DNA of 64,000 bases from Nitrososphaeria archaeon (GCA_027078545.1 JALWXN010000004.1:578737-642736), one strand, 5' to 3'; counted from the stretch's first letter, positions 34,672 through 43,680 are shown. Numbers and translations: made by a program. Notes: generated by a model from the sequence alone, not told the origin.

Positions 34672-35127
34672 CTACCTCCTCATTGATAGTGTGGCCAGCA
34701 CGACCGAGGCGGCGAAGGTGGCCGATGCAACGGCCAGGTGTGTAGCTGATAGGAAGGGGTCTAGATGGGTGGCCACTACGTACATCCCTATGGTTATCTG
34801 TATGAGGAGGAGTGTGTCCACTGCTATCAGTGCCAGCAGTAGTGGCTTGTCATGCCTATATCTGGCTAGAATGTAAATAGTGGCTCCAAGGGCGACCCAG
34901 CCGGTTAGGAAGGCTATTATCCTGTGGAAATACTCTAGGAATACCCTCATATCTGTGAAGAGGTCTGGAGGGATTAGGTATCCATTACAGAGTGGCCAGT
35001 CGGGGCCACAGCCCATACCCGCTCCATATGCTCTTACATAGCCTCCCCAGGCTATGGCTAGGAATATCATCCCTGCATATGTGAGGGTAAGTATCTTTAG
35101 GGTTCTGGTTCCCCCACTCATCCTCAT
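34672..35127 (-). CDS. ctaA: Half-size haem A synthase (CtaA)
   Basis: Converts haem O to haem A for cytochrome oxidase. Only about 151 residues and four membrane helices, half the length of bacterial CtaA. It contains one set of conserved haem-ligand histidines (EYFHRIIAF and SATHLAVAS) and a cysteine pair in the external loop GCGPDWPLC. Compact CtaA of this type has been described in Aeropyrum pernix and is thought to dimerise. ATG 35127 is preferred over TTG 35130. It indicates an aa3- or ba3-type oxidase in the organism. Confidence 0.9.
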   Translation of the reverse strand: MRMSGGTRTLKILTLTYAGMIFLAIAWGGYVRAYGAGMGCGPDWPLCNGYLIPPDLFTDMRVFLEYFHRIIAFLTGWVALGATIYILARYRHDKPLLLALIAVDTLLLIQITIGMYVVATHLDPFLSATHLAVASATFAASVVLATLSMRR

Positions 35128-35248
35128 CAACTATAACACTGTGATAAGTCTTATAAGGAATGGTATGGTTTGGTATTTCCCCGGCTATACATTAGGACTC
35201 TCTATTAACTCTTAGTCAGAGCCTATTATTATGGTGTTGGTGGTCTTG

Positions 35249-35779
35249 ATGTCTCTTTATACGGGAAAGGGTGATAGGGGGGAGACCTTCTGCTTCATAT
35301 TCGGGAGGTACATACCTAAGGATCACCCAGCCATAGAGTTCCTAGGTACCCTCGACGAGGCCAACTCGATACTTGGGGTCGCCCTAACACACATACCTAG
35401 CGAGGGCTTCGATGACCTCCGGGGGGACATAGTTAGGCTCCAGAGGCTACTATTCAGAATCGGGTTCACAGTATCTGGGAAGCCATCCGTATCGGAGAGC
35501 GACCTTAGTTGGGCGGAGGAGAGGACTGACCACTACTACTCTAAATACCCCCTTAAACACTTCATCCTCCCAGGTGGCCCCGGGGGAGCCGCATATCTCC
35601 ACCTTGCGAGGACTGTTCTCCGGAGGTGTGAGAGGAGGTTTATAACCATGGCTAGGGAGGTGGAGCTTGAACATAGGGATCTACTCATGAAGATACTTAA
35701 CAGGCTCAGCGACCTGGTCTTCGCCATGGCCCTCTACCTGGCTGGGGAGCTGGGCTACGAGAATCCAAGGGCCGTCTAG
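35249..35779 (+). CDS. Cob(I)alamin adenosyltransferase, PduO type
   Basis: Makes adenosylcobalamin from cob(I)alamin and ATP. The N-terminal ATP motif MSLYTGKGDRGET, the central arginine-rich helix ARTVLRRCERR and the C-terminal LNRLSDLVFAMA are diagnostic of PduO/MMAB enzymes. ATG 35249 follows GGTGGT; an in-frame ATG at 35231 would add six hydrophobic residues. A B12-dependent mutase or ribonucleotide reductase should therefore exist elsewhere in the genome. Confidence 0.93.
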   Translation: MSLYTGKGDRGETFCFIFGRYIPKDHPAIEFLGTLDEANSILGVALTHIPSEGFDDLRGDIVRLQRLLFRIGFTVSGKPSVSESDLSWAEERTDHYYSKYPLKHFILPGGPGGAAYLHLARTVLRRCERRFITMAREVELEHRDLLMKILNRLSDLVFAMALYLAGELGYENPRAV

Positions 35780-35799
35780 GCCGTTAGAGCTGGGTAGCG

Positions 35800-37311
35800 A
35801 TGGCGTTGGAATCAATTGATAGGGGGATAAAGGTCCCGCTTATATTCAACCTGGTGTTCTCTGTCTCACTCGTTTTACTCACATTTATCCACCTGGTTAT
35901 AGTTGCTAGGACTCTGCCGGGGGCGGATCTACTGGTATATGGCGGTGTGTCCACCCTCTACAATATACTGGCTCTCCTAACGACTAGGCATCTACAGTGG
36001 GGGGCTAGGAGCTATGTAAGGGAGGGCCCTAGACTCATCGGTGAATATAGGGGGCTCACCACGGTGTCAATCCTCGCCTTTATATCTATCCCACTCCCTG
36101 TGGTGCATCTTTTCATAAGGCCTCTAGACCCTATGTGGATAGCCGCCCTGGTCCTAGACTCCCTAGCCACTACATACTTCTACAGCTTCATACAGATCCT
36201 AAACATAGTCGCCCCCAGGTACTACTCACTGGTATTCTCCTCGAACTACCTCTTCAGAGTGGCCTATATCGCCTCGATCCTCTACCTGGGTGGGAGGCTC
36301 ACGGCTATTGACGCAGTCCTAGCGGACGCTGTTGGTATGGGGCTCTCCACGCTCATGATGATACTCCTCGTAGGCGGGGCTATACCCTTTAGTCTCCTAG
36401 TACCGTCGAGACCGGGTATAGAGTCTCTATGGAAGAATCTCCGCCTCGCGGTCGCCCAGTTCATCCTGCTCCCTAGGTCTAACCAGCCTAGTATCCAGTA
36501 CTTCATAGCCTTCTTCCTACGTATCGGGGAGGCCCTTGTAAACAGTCTATGGATAGTCTTCAAGATACTTGCCTGGGGGAGGAGCTTCTTCAGGGGGTTC
36601 TTCGCAGTCATATATTCACGCCAGTTCTATGGTGGTGTTGATAAGAGGGTGTTCACCGAGTACATCGACTTCATACTCTACATCTTGACACCCATCCTCA
36701 CATCCTCCCTATACCTACACAGGCCTATACTCAGCATCTTCAGGCCTGAGTATATCGAGTATTCATACCTCGTCCCACTAGCCGTCCTACTACTCATCCT
36801 AGAGGTGGTTAGGATCTCACTAATCAGGCTTGCATTCGGCGGGGACAGGATAGATATAGACGAGTTTGAGGGCGTGCCCAAAGGACTCTTCTACAGGGTA
36901 TCCAGCCTCGAGCTCCGCTTCTTCCTACTCTTCATCACCCCCGCCATCGCCGGGTCGTACCTCCTCCTGGTCATGGGGATGCCTATACTGATACCACTCC
37001 TACTCCTAGGCCTCCTACTTGTCCAGCTGGTTCTGGAGGTAGTGCTGATCTATAGGTTCCTCTCTCCAAGGCTTGGGATAGCCTACTCCTCTGTTAACCC
37101 CGTCCTATTCCTACTGGTGTCCCTAGCTATGCTCCCGCTCTACCTCTACCTGGGTACTGGTGAGCTCCTCGTCAGGGATATATTTGTGGAGGGCCCCGTC
37201 CTACTGCTACACCTTATCCTGGGCTATGCCCTATACTTCCTACTAAGCCTCTCCATCCCCTGGGTTAGGAGGCATGTCAAGATACTTCTAAGCGGGGTGT
37301 TGGGTGGGTAG
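35800..37311 (+). CDS. Multi-span membrane protein, flippase-like
   Basis: About 503 residues with 12-14 hydrophobic helices. Overall layout (paired N-terminal helices, long central loop, then further spans) resembles polysaccharide/lipid-linked oligosaccharide flippases of the MOP superfamily (Wzx/MurJ-like), but no definite signature is visible. No glycosyltransferase genes flank it except the DUF354 gene far away. A role in exporting lipid-linked sugars for S-layer glycosylation is a reasonable guess. Confidence 0.6.
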   Translation: MALESIDRGIKVPLIFNLVFSVSLVLLTFIHLVIVARTLPGADLLVYGGVSTLYNILALLTTRHLQWGARSYVREGPRLIGEYRGLTTVSILAFISIPLPVVHLFIRPLDPMWIAALVLDSLATTYFYSFIQILNIVAPRYYSLVFSSNYLFRVAYIASILYLGGRLTAIDAVLADAVGMGLSTLMMILLVGGAIPFSLLVPSRPGIESLWKNLRLAVAQFILLPRSNQPSIQYFIAFFLRIGEALVNSLWIVFKILAWGRSFFRGFFAVIYSRQFYGGVDKRVFTEYIDFILYILTPILTSSLYLHRPILSIFRPEYIEYSYLVPLAVLLLILEVVRISLIRLAFGGDRIDIDEFEGVPKGLFYRVSSLELRFFLLFITPAIAGSYLLLVMGMPILIPLLLLGLLLVQLVLEVVLIYRFLSPRLGIAYSSVNPVLFLLVSLAMLPLYLYLGTGELLVRDIFVEGPVLLLHLILGYALYFLLSLSIPWVRRHVKILLSGVLGG

Positions 37312-37354
37312 TGTATAGACCTATTAAGTGGGGCCGCCCTATATTTTCCTGGCC

Positions 37355-37930
37355 ATGTCAGAGGCACAGCTGGGTGGTAAGGATCTAGGTCTGAACGAGA
37401 TTAGTAGGAAGATATATGAGTTTATGTCCAACGTCCTAGGTGTCAGGGCCTACGACGTTATGGAGCCCCCAGTCACCATCACGCCGGAGAAGAGCGTGAC
37501 AGAGGCAGCCAAGATCATGGATGAGAATGATAGTGGAGCGGTTATAGTGGTCGATGAGAAGAGGAGTGTGAAGGGTATACTCACCTATCGAGACATCGTG
37601 ACCAGGGTCGTTGCCAGGGAGCTTGATCCCCAGAAGGTGAGGGTGGGGGACGTCATGACTGAGCGTGTATACATGGCCCGTGTAGATGCTCCCCTAGACT
37701 ATATAGCGGGGCTGATGATCAAGGAGGGTGTGAGGCGTATACCCATCGTAAATAGGATGGGTAGGCTGGTCGGGATAGTTGAGGCGAAGGACCTCCTAGG
37801 CGTCTTCGGGCTGCAGAGGGACTTGATGGTCAGGGTTATCTCCCTCCTAGAAACTGAGCTGGCCAAGCATGCTGAGGAGGCTAAGGAGAGGAGGAAGCAG
37901 GAGGATGAGGAGGGGGCTATGTATGTCTAG
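37355..37930 (+). CDS. Twin CBS-domain protein
   Basis: About 191 residues with two CBS domains, roughly 30-90 and 95-155 (YDVMEPPVTITPEKSVTEAA and VGDVMTERVYMARVDAPLDY begin them). Paired CBS domains bind adenine nucleotides such as AMP, ATP or SAM and act as energy sensors. The C-terminal tail is highly charged (KHAEEAKERRKQEDEEG). No catalytic domain is attached, so it probably regulates a partner. ATG 37355 is chosen; the frame back to 37328 adds only hydrophobic residues upstream. Confidence 0.88.
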   Translation: MSEAQLGGKDLGLNEISRKIYEFMSNVLGVRAYDVMEPPVTITPEKSVTEAAKIMDENDSGAVIVVDEKRSVKGILTYRDIVTRVVARELDPQKVRVGDVMTERVYMARVDAPLDYIAGLMIKEGVRRIPIVNRMGRLVGIVEAKDLLGVFGLQRDLMVRVISLLETELAKHAEEAKERRKQEDEEGAMYV

Positions 37931-37933
37931 CCC

Positions 37934-38428
37934 CTAGCCATCCCTATCCAGCTCCTCAAGAGCCGCCTTAAGCTTGTCGTAGGTATCGTAGAGAGACTCT
38001 ACAATCACCTTGGTGTCGGCCAGTATGGGCATGAAGTTGGTATCCCCTATCCACCTCGGGACTATATGGATGTGGTAGTGCTCCTCAATACCCGCTCCTG
38101 CGGCCCTACCTATGTTCGCCCCTATGTTGAAGCCCTGTGGATACATAGTCTTCCTAAGTATTCTGAGTGATAGCTTTACCAGCTCCGCTATGTCCAGCTC
38201 CTCCTCTGCGTCGAGCTCCTCGGGGGTCGGGGTGTGTCGGTAGGGGACCACCATTAGGTGTCCATTGTTATAGGGATATCTATTCATGATTATGTAGCTG
38301 TGGTGGCTCCTGTAGAGGACGAGGTTATCCCTATCGTTATCCTCCTCGGCCACTCTGCAGAATAGGCAGCGCTTCTCCCGGGGCTTCTTGATATACTCCA
38401 TCCGCCACGGGGCCCATAGACGCTTCAA
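37934..38428 (-). CDS. HIT family protein with zinc-site N-terminus
   Basis: About 164 residues. The start KRLWAPWRMEYI, the CLFC pair and the triad HYHIHIVPRW are typical of the branch that includes mycobacterial Ap4A phosphorylase/hydrolase. It therefore likely breaks down diadenosine polyphosphates. The TTG start is supported by GGAGGTG upstream. It is divergent from tatA with a 72-base gap and ends three bases from the CBS gene stop. Confidence 0.9.
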   Translation of the reverse strand: MKRLWAPWRMEYIKKPREKRCLFCRVAEEDNDRDNLVLYRSHHSYIIMNRYPYNNGHLMVVPYRHTPTPEELDAEEELDIAELVKLSLRILRKTMYPQGFNIGANIGRAAGAGIEEHYHIHIVPRWIGDTNFMPILADTKVIVESLYDTYDKLKAALEELDRDG

Positions 38429-38500
38429 TACTGGGCACCTCCAGGGGCTAAATATTTACATGGATCCCCCGTAATATTAACTGGTGGAAGGGGGGAGCAG

Positions 38501-38782
38501 ATGAACCTAGGCTTTACAGAGCTGATCCTGATACTCATAGCCCTACTCATACTCGTGGGGCCGGACCAGCTCCCCCAGATGGCAAGGACACTGGGTAAGT
38601 ACTACGCCGAGCTAAACAGGTATAGGAGGGAGCTCGAGGAGGAGTTTAGGAAGGGTTTGGAGGAGGTTGAGAAGCCTGTAAAGGACGTTGCAGAGGAGGT
38701 TAGGAGGACTACCCGTGAGGTTGTGGAGCCGCCTATGGAGAGGCGGGGGAGAGGGTCTAGCAACGGGAAAGATGGGAGATGA
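38501..38782 (+). CDS. tatA: Twin-arginine translocase subunit TatA
   Basis: Pore-forming partner of the Tat export system. An N-terminal membrane helix (LILILIALLILVGPDQLPQM, with the conserved Pro/Gly hinge) is followed by a charged amphipathic helix and an unstructured basic tail. Its 93 residues are typical. Its stop overlaps the tatC start (ATGA), making a minimal TatAC system. No clear twin-arginine signal was found among the secreted proteins of this window. Confidence 0.92.
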   Translation: MNLGFTELILILIALLILVGPDQLPQMARTLGKYYAELNRYRRELEEEFRKGLEEVEKPVKDVAEEVRRTTREVVEPPMERRGRGSSNGKDGR

Positions 38783-39603
38783 CTACTGAGGAGGTTGGCA
38801 GGGAAGAGGAGGAGCTGACCTTCTGGGACCATCTATATGAGCTGCTCACCAGGCTGAGGAGGGTTGTAATAGCCTGGCTGGTCGCTATACTAGTCTTCCT
38901 CAGCGCCCCCGCATCCCTAGAGGACTTGATAGCGATGGTGGAGGGCGGCGTATATAGGCCTCTCACCCTGACCGTGATGAAGTGGCTCGAGGCCTATATC
39001 AAGGAGGCCTCGGGAGTCAGGAACATTACGCTTATACCGGCGGAGATAACAACCCCCCTCGAGCTCTATGTGGAGGCGAGTATCCTCCTAGCCACTGCAG
39101 CCGTTGTCCCCTACTTCGCCTATGAGATGTATATGTTCCTGGAGCCAGCCCTATACCCCCATGAGAAGCGGTTCATAAAACGCTTTGTATTTGGCTTCAG
39201 CGCCGCCTTCCTCTTCGGCATCATCTATGGCTTCGTCGTGATAGCGCCCATCACGTTTAGGATCCTCCTCCTATTCGTAGAGCTCTTGGGGTGGGCCACG
39301 ATCATCAATGCACGGACATTCTTCAACACGCTGGTCTTGACTGTCCTGGCCTCAGGCCTCATATTCACCATACCTGTCTTCATGGTTATGGCCTTCCGAT
39401 TCGGGGTTCTACATCCAGACATGGTCGCCAATATCAAGAGGTATATCTATGTAGGTGTCCTTATACTGGCCGCCATAATAACCGCCGACCCCACCCCCGT
39501 CTCCATGCTACTAATCTCTATACCCTTCATCCTCGTCTTCGAGCTCTCCATATGGATAGGTAGGTGGATGCTACGTAAGGAGGAGTCCGGCCAGGGGGAA
39601 TAG
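38779..39603 (+). CDS. tatC: Twin-arginine translocase subunit TatC
   Basis: Signal-peptide receptor of the Tat system with six membrane helices in 274 residues. Conserved features include the N-terminal HLYELLTRLRR, the cytoplasmic FLEPALYPHEKR and ITADPTPVSMLLISIP before the last helices. The external loop between the first two spans is somewhat extended. The 3' end overlaps the convergent membrane-protein gene by 33 bases. Confidence 0.94.
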   Translation: MTTEEVGREEEELTFWDHLYELLTRLRRVVIAWLVAILVFLSAPASLEDLIAMVEGGVYRPLTLTVMKWLEAYIKEASGVRNITLIPAEITTPLELYVEASILLATAAVVPYFAYEMYMFLEPALYPHEKRFIKRFVFGFSAAFLFGIIYGFVVIAPITFRILLLFVELLGWATIINARTFFNTLVLTVLASGLIFTIPVFMVMAFRFGVLHPDMVANIKRYIYVGVLILAAIITADPTPVSMLLISIPFILVFELSIWIGRWMLRKEESGQGE

Positions 39604-40296
39604 AGGGGTATGGAGGAATAGCCGTATCGTCTCCCTCTTACCCAGGGATGATATCTGGTCAATAGGTATCACGTCCCTCCTTATCCAGCTGGCCGCTGTC
39701 TTGGCCAGTGGGTCAATGGCCACGACACCCGCTAATGGGTGATTTATGCTGAGTAGGATGTATGTAGCCAATGCCATGGCCAGTGGCAGTGTAGGTTCTA
39801 CCCTCCCAACCCTTGCCTCGACGTAGAGGACGCTGGTCACGGTGTAGATGCTGTAGATACCCGCTGTATAGATGCTTAGAAGGGTCATACCGCCCACGTA
39901 GGACGCTGAGTGGAGCGTCAGGAGGGTGAGCATTAGGGTTCCACTGATCAGCACGATTGGATCCTTCCTCCCCCACGTCCTTACACCCATCATAGTTATG
40001 ACGAGTAGAGGTGTGACCAAGCCCACTGAGTACAGCGTGTCTAGCCCACCCGTCCATGCGGTGTATAGGAAAAGGAGTGTGTTCGAGGCTATGCTATATA
40101 TCACCCATTTATCGAGGAGTCTACTGGCGTAGAACACACGGTCGACCGTGAATATTAGGTGGAGGTATATCGCCGAGGCGACTAGGACATTTGTTGGGTC
40201 GGGCCTAGTCGTGACGATTCCTAGGAGGAGGGATATCAGTATAAACCCGGCTATACTCGGCTCCCTAGGGGTGATGAAGGGGCCTAGACCCCTCAC
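39571..40296 (-). CDS. Membrane protein, unknown, coupled to the anchored protein upstream
   Basis: About 241 residues with seven or eight hydrophobic helices and no recognised family. The GTG start overlaps the stop of the preceding gene on this strand (GTGA), so the two are co-translated. The C-terminal 10 residues lie in the overlap with tatC. A membrane partner for the extracellular domain encoded by the preceding gene is possible. Confidence 0.55.
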   Translation of the reverse strand: MRGLGPFITPREPSIAGFILISLLLGIVTTRPDPTNVLVASAIYLHLIFTVDRVFYASRLLDKWVIYSIASNTLLFLYTAWTGGLDTLYSVGLVTPLLVITMMGVRTWGRKDPIVLISGTLMLTLLTLHSASYVGGMTLLSIYTAGIYSIYTVTSVLYVEARVGRVEPTLPLAMALATYILLSINHPLAGVVAIDPLAKTAASWIRRDVIPIDQISSLGKRETIRLFLHTPLFPLAGLLLT

Positions 40297-41138
40297 CGCT
40301 GGCTCCTCCTACCCTTCCTCCCCTCCTTCTTCCTACCCGTCTCCTCGCCAGTCTCGACTGCTTCACCCGTCTCTAGCTCACGTATCCTTGCCGAGATCAG
40401 GTTGAAGGCTATGGCTCCGACTAGGAACATGAGGCTTATCGAGAAGACTGCGTTGATGCTATAGTCTAGGAGCTCTATCTGTGGAGCCTCATATACAATC
40501 GAGTCCTTCGGCGAGTTCAGTATGAAGGGGATCTCCATGGAGCTCCCGTCGCCACCCCTCTTCAACGCCTCTATCACAAAGGTGACCTCCCTACCGTCGT
40601 AGGGGAGCTCCGCCTCATAATATATCTGGGCATCACCCCCTCCATAGTCTCCATAGTCGTCCCTCAGGATGACGTATACCGTGCCCCCGATGTTCTGGAC
40701 TGCTAGGTACATCCTCATGTTGAGCCTGCTGTCGAACGGCTCTACGGCGGAGTCTGACACGCTGTAGACCTCCTCGCCCCCGATGTAGAGGCTCAGGGTA
40801 TTCGCTATACTATCCATATCCAACCCGTTATACACATGGGTCTCTGTATAGACGAGCTCCACCCCAAGCTCGGGGACTGCGAGTCTTAGCTCGCCATAGA
40901 CCTCGTCCCCAAGCTGGCCCACAAGGTTTATGTCGAAGCTGATTACCCAGCTTCCCAGCCTATAACCATCGGCAAATAGTTTGAGGTAGGCCTCGCCGGG
41001 GCCTGGTGAGGTCTCTATAATGAAGTCGGATATGGTTGTCCAGTCCCCCCTCTGCTCACCTATCTTGAAGACGTCTCCCATCGCTGGTGGGGGGAGGAGT
41101 AGGGTTATTGCTAGGAGTAGGTATAGTATCTTCTTCAT
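40293..41138 (-). CDS. Secreted, C-terminally anchored protein, unknown
   Basis: A signal peptide (MKKILYLLLAITLLLPPP) is followed by about 200 beta-rich residues outside the cell, a single membrane helix (FSISLMFLVGAIAFNLI) near 235-255, and a cytoplasmic Glu/Lys/Arg tail (KKEGRKGRRSQR). The acidic DYGDYGGGD segment could bind a cation but no family is recognised. It is divergent from the DHH-like gene; only about 40-50 bases separate the two starts. Confidence 0.6.
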   Translation of the reverse strand: MKKILYLLLAITLLLPPPAMGDVFKIGEQRGDWTTISDFIIETSPGPGEAYLKLFADGYRLGSWVISFDINLVGQLGDEVYGELRLAVPELGVELVYTETHVYNGLDMDSIANTLSLYIGGEEVYSVSDSAVEPFDSRLNMRMYLAVQNIGGTVYVILRDDYGDYGGGDAQIYYEAELPYDGREVTFVIEALKRGGDGSSMEIPFILNSPKDSIVYEAPQIELLDYSINAVFSISLMFLVGAIAFNLISARIRELETGEAVETGEETGRKKEGRKGRRSQR

Positions 41139-41187
41139 ACACCATATAGGATTCGGTGGTAGGCTTATTAATCACGTGGTGGGCGGT

Positions 41188-42120
41188 GTGGCCTCGGTAG
41201 TAGTGGCTAGCTGGGACGTGGATGGACAGGCTTCTGCCTCCATGCTTATAAGATCGGGCTATGCGGACACGGTGTTCTTCCCCGACGTGGGTGTATACTG
41301 GCTCGAGGAGGAGTGGATAGAGAGGCTCTCCCACTACGACTATATCTACGTCGTGGATATGCATCTGAGGCGTAGGGACATATCCAGGCTCACCAGCCAT
41401 TCATACGTCTATATAATTGATGACTCGAAGCTCCACCCGAGCTATAGGGGGTTGAAGGCCACCTGTGTATGCCAGGAGGGGGTGAGCACAACCTATATCC
41501 TTATGGAGTACTTCGGGGTGGAGCCCGATATCGACGCGATACTAGGCATGTATCACGACATGGGTGACAGGGTTCTGAACAACGAGTACTGGGACATCTT
41601 CGCCAAGTACCTTGAGAATATGGACATGGGGCTCGACGATCTGAAGAGGCTCGTCAGGCTCCTAAACGTCCCGATGTATACCGGTGACCTTATGGGGCTA
41701 TATAGGAATGTGGAGACCCTGATGAGGAGGCTCAGGGGCTTCGACGAGGAATCCGCGTCGGAGATGCTTAGACGGGTGGACCGCTATATAGAGGGGCTAG
41801 CCACATACGCCAAGCCCGATGGCATAGTCGAGCTGGGGTATGAGGGGGAGATGTATGTAGTCGTCGACCTTGTGAAGAGCCTTGTTAGGAGGTTTGGCGG
41901 TAGGGATGTACTTGTCCATGACCACGGCTTCATAGGTGGCTACGTCTCCATAGGGGCTTACAGCGGGAGGAGGGATCTTAGACCCCTTATAAGGAGGCTC
42001 CTCAGGGAGGACCTCCCGACTGGTGGGGATAGGAGGTTCCTAGGCCTAGTGGTTGAGGAGGGGGTTGCTGGGCGATACATAGACATGGTGAGGAAATATA
42101 TTATGGATGGGGATGGATAG
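41188..42120 (+). CDS. DHH-superfamily-like phosphoesterase, degenerate
   Basis: About 310 residues. The N-terminus VVVASWDVDGQASASMLI resembles the first DHH motif (HxDxDGxxSA) but lacks the His. YVVDMHL matches the second Asp motif, IIDDSKLHP sits where DHH proteins have D-H-H, and MYHDMGD is a later acidic motif. DHH proteins include RecJ-like nucleases, NrnA and archaeal GAN. With several ligands replaced it may be inactive or use another chemistry. GTG 41188 with GTGGGCGGT upstream is preferred; the frame is open further upstream but would enter the promoter of the divergent gene. Confidence 0.5.
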   Translation: MASVVVASWDVDGQASASMLIRSGYADTVFFPDVGVYWLEEEWIERLSHYDYIYVVDMHLRRRDISRLTSHSYVYIIDDSKLHPSYRGLKATCVCQEGVSTTYILMEYFGVEPDIDAILGMYHDMGDRVLNNEYWDIFAKYLENMDMGLDDLKRLVRLLNVPMYTGDLMGLYRNVETLMRRLRGFDEESASEMLRRVDRYIEGLATYAKPDGIVELGYEGEMYVVVDLVKSLVRRFGGRDVLVHDHGFIGGYVSIGAYSGRRDLRPLIRRLLREDLPTGGDRRFLGLVVEEGVAGRYIDMVRKYIMDGDG

Positions 42121-42526
42121 GCCACTTGCACAGTACATACCGGGCTTCAAGGGCTATTCCAGTGGCGGGCTAGGCATGGTCAACAGGTGGCTGGCGGAGA
42201 GGCTATATGGACTATCGGCCTCCCCACTACTAAGGCTTGCCTCCCAGGATCCGGCGGCATCCTCCACCGCCACCATCATAGCCAGCCTCCTGAACAGGTT
42301 GGCTGAGGAGGTTGGATCGATGGATGGTAGCCCGGTTGATGAGGAGGAGCTTGAGAGGCTCGACACTAGGATAGCGAGGCTCCTCCTACACCTGGGTAGC
42401 CTGGTCGAGAGGGCTGGGCAGGCATCCTCCCCAGTCCTACTCAGGGAGTATCTCAAGATGGTCCTCGAGGGGGTTATAAGGATAAAGGAGTTGGTTGGTG
42501 AGAGGAGGCGCCTACTGACTGGCTAG
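42107..42526 (+). CDS. Small helical protein, unknown
   Basis: About 139 residues, predicted alpha-helical, with Ser/Leu-rich and charged stretches and no cysteine or membrane span. It overlaps the end of the DHH-like gene by 14 bases, suggesting co-translation and a shared function. It also overlaps the convergent isocitrate dehydrogenase gene by 15 bases. No family recognised. Confidence 0.55.
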   Translation: MGMDRPLAQYIPGFKGYSSGGLGMVNRWLAERLYGLSASPLLRLASQDPAASSTATIIASLLNRLAEEVGSMDGSPVDEEELERLDTRIARLLLHLGSLVERAGQASSPVLLREYLKMVLEGVIRIKELVGERRRLLTG

Positions 42527-43573
42527 CTCAACGAGCTTCTCTACTATGGCCTGTCCCATCTCCCTGGTTCCTACAGGCTCCACGCCGTATACCCTTGCTA
42601 TGTCGTAGGTCACCATCCTACCCTCCTCGATAACCTTGAAGACGGCCTCCTCGATCTTCTTGGCGGCCTCCATCTCGCCTAGGTGCTGGAGCATCATGAC
42701 CCCAGCCAGTATCTGTGCCGTCGGGTTCACCTTGTTCTGCCCGGCATATTTGGGGGCGCTGCCGTGTATCGGCTCGAACATCGCATACTTATCCCCGATG
42801 TTCCCACTGGGTATGAGGCCTAGGCTACCCACGAGGCCAGCGGTCAGGTCGGATAGTATGTCCCCCACCAGATTGGGACAAACGAGTACGTCGTAGTTCT
42901 GGGGCTTCACCACGAGCTGGTAGGCCATGTTATCCACCATGTAGTCGTCGGCCTCAATATCGCTATACTCCTTTGCCACCTCGTAGAAGACGTCCCTGAA
43001 CAGTCCGTGGCTCTCCTTTAGGATGTTGGCCTTATGCACGGCTGAGACCCTCTTCCTCCCCATCCTCCGGGCGTATTCAAAGGCGAATCTAACGACCTTC
43101 TCACTCGTCTCACGGGTCACTATCCCTATCGACTCGGCGGCTATCCTCTCCCTATCCACAGTGTTTATCCTGTGCTCAATACCGGCGTAGAACTCCTCAG
43201 TACCTTCACGGATCACAACTAGATCCACGTCTGGGAACTTGGAGGAGAAGCGTGGAATAGCCTTCGCAGGCCTGACTATGGCGTATAGCTTAAACTCCTT
43301 CCTTATAGCCACGTTCACCGATCTATACCCGCTCCCGACGGGCGTCGTTATAGGCCCCTTGTAGAGGACGCCGGTCTCCCTAATACTCTCCAGTGTATCC
43401 TTGGGTAGTGGGTCTCCATACTTCTCATAGGCGGGTATACCAGCTTCACGCCTATCCCACTCTATCTCGAAGCCGAATAGCTCCCCAGCCTTCTCCAGGA
43501 CCATGAGGGCCGTCTCAACCAGCTCGGGCCCAGTCCCGTCTCCAGGTACTAAGGTAACCTTGTAGCGCCTCAT
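42512..43573 (-). CDS. icd: Isocitrate dehydrogenase (short class, probably NADP-linked)
   Basis: Beta-decarboxylating dehydrogenase of 353 residues. The isocitrate-specific Ser and Asn are present in YRSVNVAIRKEF, with the Arg ligands in VRPAK and VIREGTEE, and the acidic metal site in NLVGDILSDLTAG. The length and N-terminal core resemble eukaryotic NAD-type IDH and homoisocitrate enzymes rather than the 416-residue E. coli enzyme. However, the cofactor loop HGSAPKYAGQNKVNP has the Lys-Tyr pair that binds the NADP phosphate. ATG 43573 follows GTG 43576. It is divergent from citrate synthase. Isopropylmalate dehydrogenase is less likely because of the Ser/Asn pair. Confidence 0.88.
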   Translation of the reverse strand: MRRYKVTLVPGDGTGPELVETALMVLEKAGELFGFEIEWDRREAGIPAYEKYGDPLPKDTLESIRETGVLYKGPITTPVGSGYRSVNVAIRKEFKLYAIVRPAKAIPRFSSKFPDVDLVVIREGTEEFYAGIEHRINTVDRERIAAESIGIVTRETSEKVVRFAFEYARRMGRKRVSAVHKANILKESHGLFRDVFYEVAKEYSDIEADDYMVDNMAYQLVVKPQNYDVLVCPNLVGDILSDLTAGLVGSLGLIPSGNIGDKYAMFEPIHGSAPKYAGQNKVNPTAQILAGVMMLQHLGEMEAAKKIEEAVFKVIEEGRMVTYDIARVYGVEPVGTREMGQAIVEKLVELASQ

Positions 43574-43606
43574 CACTGATCAATCCATTTAGATGTCTGC
43601 CTCAAG

Positions 43607-43648
43607 GCTTTAAAGAGGGGATTAGACGGATGGGTAAACGTTTATACC
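43607..43648. promoter_or_regulatory. Back-to-back TATA boxes for isocitrate dehydrogenase and citrate synthase
   Basis: CTTTAAAG (43609-43616) read leftward and GTTTATACC (43640-43648) read rightward each sit at the right distance for RNA starting about ten bases before the ATG of the two divergent TCA-cycle genes. They offer a single point for joint control. Confidence 0.5.
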
Positions 43649-43680
43649 TGGATCCCTGATTCTATTATTGGGTTTAGGTG

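Noticed and set aside
41020..41187. N-terminal extension of the DHH-like protein
   Set aside because: The frame is open, but the added residues would be encoded antisense to the signal peptide of the divergent gene and across both promoters, and have no similarity to the family start.
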